Positions 18,615-26,100 of a stretch of DNA of 64,000 nt are shown here, piece after piece; the stretch's first letter is position 1, and the number at the start of each line of letters is the position of its first letter. A program made the position numbers and the translations under genes. The notes under the pieces were generated by a model, which made no database searches, was not told where the DNA came from, and was given only the letters and a program-made list of their open reading frames with translations. The DNA is from Synechococcus sp. Cruz-7E5 (GTDB taxonomy: Bacteria; Cyanobacteriota; Cyanobacteriia; PCC-6307; Cyanobiaceae), in contig NZ_JAGQCE010000002.1 in assembly GCF_024345995.1 (NCBI RefSeq), forward strand, positions 1 through 64,000. Direction: 5' to 3'.

Positions 18615-18833
18615 CGGCTGCTTTCGTATGGAGAAGTTTCGGTGGGAGAGCCAGTCTGCGCAGATCATAGTCCTGGGATCCAGCCAGGTGCAGGAATTGC
18701 ATCATCAGGTCTGGAAATTGCATCTTGAGGTCAGCTCGAGCCTGGTTTTTCGGCCGAACCGTCAACATCTGAATCGATGTCCGGTTGCTCCGATGAGTCC
18801 AGCAACGTGCTTACTCAGGCGCTTCTGAGCTAG

Positions 18834-19148
18834 ATCGCCGTTGAGATACAAGCCGCCATCCCCGGCGCTGAGTTGCGCCTGTACCTCAACCCAGTTTCCC
18901 GAGCAGAGCATGCCCGCAGGTACATCCACTTCAGGTTCATCTGCAAGCAACAGTTCTTTCTGGATTTGGTGCTGCAGCACTACTTGACCATGGGTGTGCA
19001 GGGGCTGGCCCTGGACAAGCTCACCCCGTTTCTGCGTCTCCGTTACCAGAAAGCTATTGCCGATCTTGTGGCTGATCTCGGCAGGCCGGAGGACATTGGC
19101 CAGCCTTTTTACGGTTTCCAGGGGTCTCTTTGCCGGAGTTCTGCCTGA
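18834..19148 (+). pseudogene. hsdR: type I restriction endonuclease HsdR, C-terminal remnant
   Basis: The open frame between TAG at 18831 and TGA at 19148 ends with FLDLVLQHYLTMGVQGLALD, then KLTPFLRLRYQKAIADLVADLG, RPEDIGQPFYGFQ. This matches the C-terminal helical domain of type I restriction R subunits (the VGVEEL-x-KL-x-LL-x-LKY and GFQ-x-LY pattern of EcoEI/EcoR124 type proteins). Only about 100 of the usual 800-1,100 residues remain, and neither motor motifs nor hsdM/hsdS are nearby. The first available start is a TTG at 18873. I take it as the decayed tail of a lost restriction system. Confidence 0.75.
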
Positions 19149-19330
19149 TTCTTGCTTGGTTGATGCAGGGCTGTCATGATGAGAAGATCGGGCTCTGCAA
19201 GCCGATGTGCCTGTTGCGTCTGCTCTGGCTTGCTGACACGGCTGCCATCTTCTGGCAGGAAGGTGATCGGAGTCGATAGTCTGCCATTGCGAATGTCGCT
19301 TTTGTTGTTGCGTCTGTCTCGCTGGTCACA

Positions 19331-20581
19331 GTGACTCTTCATACAACTCACCATCAGCCTCAACTCAAGTTTTTAGGGCAACCTGCTGAGCAAAGCCGAT
19401 GGCTTCTGATTCCTTTTGGAATCATTATCCTGCTTTGCTTGGGAAGTGTGTATTCCTGGAGTATTTTCAGGACTCCCTTGGAAGGCGAGCTTGGAATCAG
19501 TGCCACTCAAAGCCTGCTTCCATTTACATTTGGCTTGGTTTTTTATGCTGGCATGATGCCAATCGCAGGTTTTTACATTCCTCGTATTGGTACCCGCGTC
19601 ACAACTGCTATCGGAGGTATTATCGTAGGCTTGGGCTATATGCTTTCAAGTTTTGCTACTCACGTTGGAGCTCTCGTTGTCACCTACGGGATGATCGCTG
19701 GAACAGGTGTGGGCATTGTCTATGGTGTTCCCATCGTGGTCGTCTCTCGCTGGTTTCCTGATAGAAAAGGCCTCGCTGTGGGCTTGACGATCATTGGTTT
19801 TGGGCTTTCGCCCTTGATTACGGCTCCTCTCACCAATAAATTGATTGAAGCCTACACAGTCCGCCCCACCTTGCGCCTGCTTGGCATTGCTTTTACGTTC
19901 ATCATCCTGGCTCTTTCTCTGGTGATGAAGTTGCCGCCTAAGGGCTGGCATCCTCGACACCATGCCGCTGCTGTTGCTGGCTCAGCCTTGGTCGATACCC
20001 GAAACATATTCCATAATCGATCGTTTTATGGGTTATGGCTCTGTTACGCGATCGGAACCCTGGTCGGCTTGACCGCCATTGGTATTTCCAGTTCAGTCGG
20101 GGAAGAAATCATTGATATCAATCCGACTGTAGCAGCCTGGAGTGTTTCTTTATTCGCCTTTTTTAATGGCGTCAGTCGTCCGCTGTTTGGCTGGTTAAGT
20201 GATCGGTTCAAGCCTCACTATGTTGCCATATTGTCCTACGCACTGATCCTAGTTGCCTGCGTGCTGATGATCAATGCTGAAGCTGGCCAGATTGCCACAT
20301 ATCTGGCTGCCTTTTGCCTGTTCTGGTTCTGTCTTGGCGGGTGGTTGGCCATGGCTCCAACCATTACTCTCCGCTTTTTCAATCCCGAAAAGTATGCCCA
20401 GAATTATGGAATTGTTTTTACTGCCTATGGAGCTGGCGCCTTGATTGGAACTTTACTGGCTGGTCATATTCGAGATCTGTTCGGGAGTTATGATCTTGTC
20501 TTCTATCCGATGGCAGTTCTGGCTATGATTGGCGCCGTTATAGCTTGCCTGCTGCTAAAGAGAGAACGATCTACTGCCTGA
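19331..20581 (+). CDS. OFA-type major facilitator carrier (oxalate/formate antiporter family)
   Basis: This 416-residue protein has twelve predicted membrane helices and the MFS loop 2-3 and 8-9 signatures (RIGTRVTTAIGG; GWLSDRFKPHY). Helix 1 contains GSVYSWSIFRTPLEGELG, the family feature of oxalate/formate:anion exchangers, and TM4-5 carries GTGVGIVYGVPIVVVSRWFPDRKG. OFA carriers move small carboxylates such as oxalate, formate or pyruvate; which one is not readable. The start is GTG at 19331; there is no nearby in-frame ATG. Codon use is noticeably AT-richer than in neighbouring core genes, so recent acquisition is likely. It is followed by a TauE/SafE gene with the same composition, and the two may function together. 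Confidence 0.85.
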   Translation: MTLHTTHHQPQLKFLGQPAEQSRWLLIPFGIIILLCLGSVYSWSIFRTPLEGELGISATQSLLPFTFGLVFYAGMMPIAGFYIPRIGTRVTTAIGGIIVGLGYMLSSFATHVGALVVTYGMIAGTGVGIVYGVPIVVVSRWFPDRKGLAVGLTIIGFGLSPLITAPLTNKLIEAYTVRPTLRLLGIAFTFIILALSLVMKLPPKGWHPRHHAAAVAGSALVDTRNIFHNRSFYGLWLCYAIGTLVGLTAIGISSSVGEEIIDINPTVAAWSVSLFAFFNGVSRPLFGWLSDRFKPHYVAILSYALILVACVLMINAEAGQIATYLAAFCLFWFCLGGWLAMAPTITLRFFNPEKYAQNYGIVFTAYGAGALIGTLLAGHIRDLFGSYDLVFYPMAVLAMIGAVIACLLLKRERSTA

Positions 20582-20660
20582 CAAGTTTGCATTGACCTCT
20601 TGCAAGGGTGACCTGCGTTGAATCGTGGACCATGTTTGCAATCTGCAGCGTCCTCTGTCC

Positions 20661-21404
20661 ATGAATACTGATCACATCCTGCTGTTGTGCATCGCCATCG
20701 GTGGAGTGGCGTTTTTGTACTCATCTGTCGGTCACGCAGGCGCTTCCGGCTATATCGCCATCTTGTCGCTGGCCGGGTTGTCGCCCAGTGCCATCAAGCC
20801 AACCGCGCTGATGCTCAACATTCTTGTGGCGACGATAGCCACATGGCAGTTCGCACGACGCGGCCACTTTTCATGGCCACTATTTTGGCCATTTGCTGTG
20901 TTGGCAGTGCCCATGGCGTTTCTTGGTGGCTACCTCAATATTCCGGTAACCGCATTCAGGCTAATAGTTGGAGTCGTGCTTGTTCTGTCGGCTGTAAGAT
21001 TCATTGTTGGTCAAAGTGCTGATACGCCAAGCTCGCCACCGGCAATTGCCTGCGCAATTCCAATCGGTGCTTGCCTTGGATTGTTATCAGGGCTGACGGG
21101 CACGGGTGGCGGTATTTTCCTTACTCCTTTGCTACTTATGATGCGGTGGTCAACAGTCAAATCTGCTGCAGCCGTGTCTGCATTGTTTATCTTGCTGAAT
21201 TCAGTGGCTGGTTTATTGGGCAATGTGAGCAGCACGAAAAACTTTCCGACTTTCACGATCCCTCTGGCGATTGTCGCTGTCGCGGCAGGTTTCGCTGGAG
21301 CCCATTTCGGCAGTCACCGATTTCCTCACACCACCATCAAGCGCATTCTCGCCGCTGTGTTGTTGATTGCTGGCGGGAAACTGCTCATGACTGCCCCGAC
21401 GTGA
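20661..21404 (+). CDS. sulfite exporter TauE/SafE-family permease
   Basis: The 247-residue protein shows the two-repeat TauE layout. The first repeat holds YSSVGHAGASGYIAILSLAG with SPSAIKPTALMLNI, and the second holds GLLSGLTGTGGGIFLTPLLL with KSAAAVSALFILLNSVAGL. About eight membrane helices are predicted. Family members export sulfite, sulfoacetate or other small organic anions. The ATG at 20661 fits better than an upstream frame opening at 20625, which adds a non-hydrophobic tail. It follows the OFA-type carrier by 79 bp on the same strand and shares its lower GC, so both probably arrived together. Confidence 0.85.
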   Translation: MNTDHILLLCIAIGGVAFLYSSVGHAGASGYIAILSLAGLSPSAIKPTALMLNILVATIATWQFARRGHFSWPLFWPFAVLAVPMAFLGGYLNIPVTAFRLIVGVVLVLSAVRFIVGQSADTPSSPPAIACAIPIGACLGLLSGLTGTGGGIFLTPLLLMMRWSTVKSAAAVSALFILLNSVAGLLGNVSSTKNFPTFTIPLAIVAVAAGFAGAHFGSHRFPHTTIKRILAAVLLIAGGKLLMTAPT

Positions 21405-21468
21405 CGCTGACCAGGGCGGTCGGTCACCACGGCTCTCATTTGGAGCCGCCGCTGGTTTTAATTGGTTG

Positions 21469-22083
21469 GTGGTATCAGCACGTTCTCCGATTCCGAGTCC
21501 CCCCCTGGTTCTGGTTCATGGGCTGCTCGACAGCCCAGCGGTGTTCAACAGACTCAGGCGTGAGCTGGGAGAACGACGGCCCAATCTGCTGATCCCTGCC
21601 CTGCCCCTGCGCCTCGGCCTTACCCCGATCGAACAGGCTGCTGAGCTGCTCGGTGGCCACATCCGGGCGAGTCTGGGGCTGGAGGAGCCGATCGACCTGC
21701 TGGGCTTTTCGATCGGGGGCGTCATTGCCCGCACATGGATTCAGCTCATGGGTGGGCACCAGCGCACACGACGCTTCATCAGCGTCGGCAGTCCCCAGCA
21801 GGGCACACTCACGGCCCAGCCCTGGCCTGGGCGCGTCTTCAAGGGCATCGCTGGTCTGAAGTGGGGCAGCGGCCTGCTGGAGCGCCTGAACGGCAACCTC
21901 GACACCCTGCACCGGATTGAGTGCCACAGCTTCTATTCCGCCATTGATCTGGCCGTGCTGCCGGGATGGCGCGCCGTGCTGCCCATCGGCGCCCGCACGG
22001 AGCTGCCGGTGGCGACACACCCCCAGCTGTTGCGTGATCCGGCTGCCATCGGCCCGCTGACCAGGGAATTGCTCAGGCCGTGA
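21469..22083 (+). CDS. alpha/beta-hydrolase, triacylglycerol-lipase-like
   Basis: The 204-residue protein opens with PPLVLVHGLLDSPAVF (oxyanion-hole HG motif) and has the nucleophile elbow LLGFSIGGVIARTW (G-F-S-I-G-G, Ser near residue 89). The C-terminal TELPVATHPQLL supplies a histidine for the triad. It resembles short lipase/esterase-like proteins of the PGAP1/LipA class found in cyanobacteria. High-GC composition returns here, so this gene lies outside the preceding island. Start is uncertain: GTG at 21469 or TTG at 21466. It precedes the CrtQ/CrtO-like pair by 59 bp on the same strand, and a role in lipid or carotenoid-ester metabolism is only a suggestion. Confidence 0.8.
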   Translation: MVSARSPIPSPPLVLVHGLLDSPAVFNRLRRELGERRPNLLIPALPLRLGLTPIEQAAELLGGHIRASLGLEEPIDLLGFSIGGVIARTWIQLMGGHQRTRRFISVGSPQQGTLTAQPWPGRVFKGIAGLKWGSGLLERLNGNLDTLHRIECHSFYSAIDLAVLPGWRAVLPIGARTELPVATHPQLLRDPAAIGPLTRELLRP

Positions 22084-22142
22084 TCCCGTGCGCCTGAGGC
22101 TTCTTGCCCATAGCGTTGGTGGTTGGAGGACTTGTGCGCACA

Positions 22143-23237
22143 ATGGGCTGGGTTGGCGTTTCCATGCTGGTGCGCTGGCTGCTGGGCTGGGTCCTGGGCC
22201 TGCGCCTACCCCTCCTCCCAGCCGCCTCACCTGTTGAACCGCCCACGGTGTCGGTGTTGATTCCCGCTCGCAACGAGGAGTCGACGCTTCCCCATCTGCT
22301 CGATGGTCTTGCCAGCCAGACCCTCAAGCCCCTGGAGGTGATCGTGGTGGATGACCACTCCAGTGATCGCACGGCCGCCATCGCCGCTGAGCCCCGGGCT
22401 GGCCTGCCGGTGGCCGTGCTCGCCTCGCTGCCATTGCCGGAGGGGTGGTGCGGCAAGACCTGGGCGCTGCACAACGGTGTGCTGGCCAGCCGCGGTGAGC
22501 TGTTGGTGTTTCTCGATGCCGACACCGAACCCGGTCCTGACTTCCTGGAGTGCCTGGTGGCGGCGCACCAGCAGCTCGGTGGACTGGTTTCGGTGCAGCC
22601 CTACCACCGCACGGAGAAGCCCTACGAACAGCTCTCGCTGCTGTTCAACATGGTGGGGCTGATGGCCGTGCCCCTGGGGCCCGGTTGCGGAGTGGCCTTC
22701 GGGCCGGCGCTGGCCACCAGCCGCGCCGACTATGACCGCAGCGGCGGTCACGCAGCCGTTGCCGGCAAGGTGGTGGAGGACTGGTTCCTTGCCCATGCCT
22801 ACGAACGGGCCGATCTGCCTGTGAGCGCTTTTCTCGGCTTCGGCCGGATCGCTTACCGCATGTACCCGGGCGGACTGCGCGACATGGTGGTGGGGTTCAA
22901 CAAAAATTTTGCCACCGCTGCCGGTGAGGTGCGCTGGAGCTGGATGCTGGCCGTGCTGCTCTGGCTCTCCGGCCTGTTCTGGGCCGCCTGGTGCCTGCCG
23001 GCCTCGCTGCTGGGCTGGCCGCTGGTGGGTGATCGCGCCGTGCTCAGCAATGCGCTGGTCTATGGGGCCTATGCGCTCCAGCTGCTGGTGATCACCCGCC
23101 CCGTGGGTCGCTTCGCCTGGATCAACCTGCTTTTTCCCATTCCGGTGCTGTTCTTTCTCGGGGTGTTTCTGCTGGCGATCCTCAACCTCGAGCGCGGCAA
23201 GGTGCAGTGGAAGGGACGCACATTCAGCACCCGCTGA
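22143..23237 (+). CDS. membrane glycosyltransferase family 2, CrtQ-like (carotenoid glucosyltransferase type)
   Basis: This 364-residue GT2 enzyme has an N-terminal helix, then VSVLIPARNEESTLPHLLDG, DDHSSDRT, GWCGKTWALHNGV, the DxD motif FLDADTEPGPDF and three C-terminal membrane helices ending FLGVFLLAILNLERGKVQWKGR. The layout, especially GKTWAxHxG and the terminal KGR, resembles 4,4'-diaponeurosporenoate glycosyltransferase (CrtQ). It overlaps the next gene (TGATG at 23235), which resembles CrtO, the acyltransferase that acts after CrtQ in staphyloxanthin synthesis. That pairing makes a polar lipid or carotenoid acceptor likely. GGAGGA at 22125 supports starting at ATG 22143 or GTG 22134. 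Donor and acceptor are not proven. Confidence 0.82.
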   Translation: MGWVGVSMLVRWLLGWVLGLRLPLLPAASPVEPPTVSVLIPARNEESTLPHLLDGLASQTLKPLEVIVVDDHSSDRTAAIAAEPRAGLPVAVLASLPLPEGWCGKTWALHNGVLASRGELLVFLDADTEPGPDFLECLVAAHQQLGGLVSVQPYHRTEKPYEQLSLLFNMVGLMAVPLGPGCGVAFGPALATSRADYDRSGGHAAVAGKVVEDWFLAHAYERADLPVSAFLGFGRIAYRMYPGGLRDMVVGFNKNFATAAGEVRWSWMLAVLLWLSGLFWAAWCLPASLLGWPLVGDRAVLSNALVYGAYALQLLVITRPVGRFAWINLLFPIPVLFFLGVFLLAILNLERGKVQWKGRTFSTR

Positions 23238-23737
23238 TGGCCAACTCCGTTGGTCTGGGTGCGGTGGCAGCCTCGGCGAGTCTGTGGCTGCTCTGGTCGC
23301 TTCTGGTCGGGGCGCTTGCCAATCAGCTGCCTGAGCGGCTGCTGGCCTGGCGCGATGGCGAGCGGCCCGACCACGGCGGTGAGGCCTGCTTGCGGATCTA
23401 CGAACGCTGGCTGGGCATCAGGGTCTGGAAGCGCTGGATTCCCGACGGCGGCCATGCCTTGCCGGGGGGGATCCGCAAGGCCAGCCTGGCCCGTCGCGAC
23501 CCTTTGGCCCTGCGACGGCTGAGCCTGGAGACCCGTCGGGCGGAGCTGGTGCACTGGGCGCTCTGGCCCGCCTGGATGGTCACGGCCCTGTGGTTGCCGC
23601 CGGCTGGCGTGCTGATCAACCTGGTTTTCGCGACCCTGTTCAACCTGCCCTGCGTGCTGCTGCAGCGCTACAACCGTCTGCGCCTAGGAGAGACGCTGAG
23701 GCAGCTCTCCAGCAGGCGCCCTGAGCTGGGCCGCTGA
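23237..23737 (+). CDS. CrtO-like glycosyl-carotenoid acyltransferase family protein
   Basis: The 166-residue protein matches the short integral-membrane acyltransferase CrtO of staphyloxanthin synthesis. Shared landmarks in order are YERWLGIRVWKRWIPDGG, LSLETRRAELVHWALWP (family ETKRAELIHW) and FNLPCVLLQRYNRLRLGETL (family NVPIIIVQRYNRPRL). Two or three membrane segments are predicted at residues 9-30, 105-125 and 128-145. CrtO transfers a fatty acyl group to the sugar of a glycosylated carotenoid. The overlapping CrtQ-like gene upstream makes the same two-step decoration plausible here. I see no CrtM/CrtN homologue in the window, so the acceptor would be a native cyanobacterial carotenoid or another lipid. 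Confidence 0.78.
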   Translation: MANSVGLGAVAASASLWLLWSLLVGALANQLPERLLAWRDGERPDHGGEACLRIYERWLGIRVWKRWIPDGGHALPGGIRKASLARRDPLALRRLSLETRRAELVHWALWPAWMVTALWLPPAGVLINLVFATLFNLPCVLLQRYNRLRLGETLRQLSSRRPELGR

Positions 23738-23766
23738 GCACTTGCGCTGAGAGTGGACCTCACCCG

Positions 23767-25959
23767 TCAGCTGCCCACACGCGCCGCCTCCATCTCCAGC
23801 GCAACCGCCAGGCCGACATCCTCCACGTGCCTGGCCACCACCAGCCTGTGCGTGCCGGCTTCGGTCACGAAGCCATCCTGGGCTGGATCGAACCTGGCGA
23901 GGCTGCGCAGGGGGACCGCCAGCGTGATGCGCCTCGCTTCCCCGGCGGCCAGGTGCAGGCGCTGGAACGCCACCAGGGTTCGAGCCGGTCGCTCCAGCCC
24001 CCGGGCTGGGGGTTCCAGATAAAGCTGCACCACGTCGGCCGCCTCCATCCCGCCGGTGTTGGTGATCGTGACGCTCGTCTGCAGGTGATCCATCCGGCCA
24101 TCAGCGCGCTGGAACTCGGCCGTCAGCTCGGAAGCCGTGAACTGGCTGTAGGAGAGCCCGAAGCCGAACGGAAACGCCGCGGCATGGCCTTCACGCTGGA
24201 GGCGCCGGTAGCCATGCCAGAAGTCGTATACGACGCGTCGAGCTCGGGGTTCGAAGGGCGGCAGGTGGCAGGCCTGAGTCGGCATGGAGAAGGGCAGGCG
24301 GCCGGAAGGTGACACCCGACCGAGCAGCACATCAGCCAGGGCAGCACCCCCTTGCTCTCCGGGATACCAGAGCAGCAGCAGGCCCGGAACCAGCTGCCGC
24401 CAGTCCTCGATCAGCATGGCGCCACCGCCCATCAGCACCACCACGGTGCGTGGATTGGCGCTGGCGACCTGGCGGATCAGGGCCACCTGATCCGCGGGCA
24501 GGTTCAGGTCGGTGCGATCACCGGCGGCAAAGTCGCCGCCCTGCCGGGCTGAGGCGTAGCTGGTGATCCAGGCGAGCAGGTGGGCCAGGGGTCGCCAGAA
24601 CGGCATCAGCCTGCGCCGCCCCACCAGGCGCAGCATCCATTCGGGTGGAGGAATCAGGCGCAGGATCGGGGCGATATCTCCCGGATGGATGTGCTCCCCT
24701 TCCTGGCGCCAGTCCAGGCCGGCCACCACCACAGCGGCGTCGCAGCGGGCCGCCAGCGCGGCCGCTGCCAGGGGGCTGCTGCCGCTGGCCTGCTCGATAC
24801 GCAGGTCGGGAGCCGCGGCCCGCAGCCCATCCAGCGGTGTCACCACCGATCCCGGCAGAGGCCGGGTGTCCGAGGATCCTCGATCCCCCAGGTTCGCGAT
24901 CGACGCCAGCCGGCCGATCACCGCCAGGGAGCTCAGGCCTTCGAAGGGCAGCACCTGCCCCTCGTTGCGCAGCAGCACAATCGAGCTGGTGGCCGCCTCG
25001 CGGGCCAGGGCACGGTGCGTCTCGCAGGAGCGAAGCGACGCCGGATAAACTCCTGGGGGCATTTTCAGCTGCACCTGCAGCAGTCGCAGCACGGCCTCGT
25101 CGATGCAACCCATCGGCACCCGGCCGTCGGCTACGGCCTCCGGCAGGCAGCCTGCGAACACCATCCGGAATGGCATTTCCAGGTCCTGGCCCGCCAGTAC
25201 GGCGGCGACGCCATCACGCACGCCGAAGATGAAGTCGCTGACCACGAAGCCGCGGAATCCCCAGCGCTGCTTGAGGATCCGTCGCAGCAGCTGCGGGTGC
25301 TGGCCGCACCAGTGGCCGTTGACCTGGTTGTAGGCGCTCATCAGCGAACCGGCGCCGGCTTCCACGCAGTCACGGAAGTGGGGGAGATAGAGCTCATGCA
25401 GCACCCGCTCGCTGACCTGCACGTCGACCAGGAACCGGGAGCTGTCGATCGAGTTGAGCGCGAAATGCTTGACGCAGGCCACGGCATGGCGTTCCAACCC
25501 ACGGGTCATGGCGGCTCCCATGGCGCCCACATGCACCGGGTCCTCCCCATAGGTCTCCTGGGCCCTGCCCCAGCCGGGGTGGCGCAGGAGGTTGATGCAG
25601 ACTCCGGCCACCCAGTTGGCGCCGAAGGATCGGGCTTCACGAGCGATGGCCTCGCCGATGCGCTGCTCCAGGTCTGGATCCCAGCAGGCCCCCCGGGCCA
25701 TCGGCACGGGGAATGTGGTGGCTCCACCCTCGAGCACCACGCCGCGGGGGCCGTCGACGAACTGAAGGCCCGCCAGGCCAAGACGGGGCACCTGCGCCGC
25801 CGGCCAGGGATGGCGGTGGGAGGCCTGATGGAGGGCGATGTCCACCATGCCGGACCAGAACGGGGTGTCACCGTCGAGCAGCTCCAGCTTCTCGGCCGTG
25901 GTGAGCTCGGCCAGCAGCTCCAGAGCCTTCTCCTGGCTCGAGCATCCGCGCTCGTGCAT
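23767..25959 (-). CDS. glycoside hydrolase family 3 (beta-glucosidase type)
   Basis: The 730-residue enzyme has the complete GH3 domain order. In the (beta/alpha)8 domain I see GPRGVVLEGGATTFPVPMA, then AVACVKHFALNSIDSSR and the nucleophile loop GFRGFVVSDFIFGVRDG (Asp near residue 230). The sandwich domain follows with SIVLLRNEGQVLPF and a candidate acid/base segment, and a C-terminal fibronectin-III-like domain contains FPFGFGLSYSQF. There is no signal peptide, so it would be cytoplasmic or released some other way. It probably hydrolyses beta-glucosides or oligosaccharides. An AAGGGG site 7 bp upstream supports the ATG at 25959 over a GTG at 25965. Confidence 0.92.
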   Translation of the reverse strand: MHERGCSSQEKALELLAELTTAEKLELLDGDTPFWSGMVDIALHQASHRHPWPAAQVPRLGLAGLQFVDGPRGVVLEGGATTFPVPMARGACWDPDLEQRIGEAIAREARSFGANWVAGVCINLLRHPGWGRAQETYGEDPVHVGAMGAAMTRGLERHAVACVKHFALNSIDSSRFLVDVQVSERVLHELYLPHFRDCVEAGAGSLMSAYNQVNGHWCGQHPQLLRRILKQRWGFRGFVVSDFIFGVRDGVAAVLAGQDLEMPFRMVFAGCLPEAVADGRVPMGCIDEAVLRLLQVQLKMPPGVYPASLRSCETHRALAREAATSSIVLLRNEGQVLPFEGLSSLAVIGRLASIANLGDRGSSDTRPLPGSVVTPLDGLRAAAPDLRIEQASGSSPLAAAALAARCDAAVVVAGLDWRQEGEHIHPGDIAPILRLIPPPEWMLRLVGRRRLMPFWRPLAHLLAWITSYASARQGGDFAAGDRTDLNLPADQVALIRQVASANPRTVVVLMGGGAMLIEDWRQLVPGLLLLWYPGEQGGAALADVLLGRVSPSGRLPFSMPTQACHLPPFEPRARRVVYDFWHGYRRLQREGHAAAFPFGFGLSYSQFTASELTAEFQRADGRMDHLQTSVTITNTGGMEAADVVQLYLEPPARGLERPARTLVAFQRLHLAAGEARRITLAVPLRSLARFDPAQDGFVTEAGTHRLVVARHVEDVGLAVALEMEAARVGS

Positions 25960-26100
25960 GGTCACCCCTTCAACGGAAGGACCCTCTCAGGATCGCAACG
26001 CTTGGGCCAATGGCAGCAGATCCATCGGCCCCAGGACGTCCAGAGCTATCCCAGCATCAACCCGTCTGGCATCACGCATCACGCCCGACAGGTTCGGTGA

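Noticed and set aside
18607-18828. 73-codon + strand frame after the 17-bp repeats
   Set aside because: No domain, no ribosome-binding site and no conserved-type composition; it lies in scar sequence.
19109-19363. 84-codon minus-strand frame between the hsdR remnant and the OFA carrier
   Set aside because: It overlaps the remnant and the next gene's start on the other strand and has no recognisable motif.
24580-26100. 506-codon + strand open frame opposite the GH3 gene
   Set aside because: Antisense shadow with random-looking composition; the GH3 domains are complete on the minus strand.
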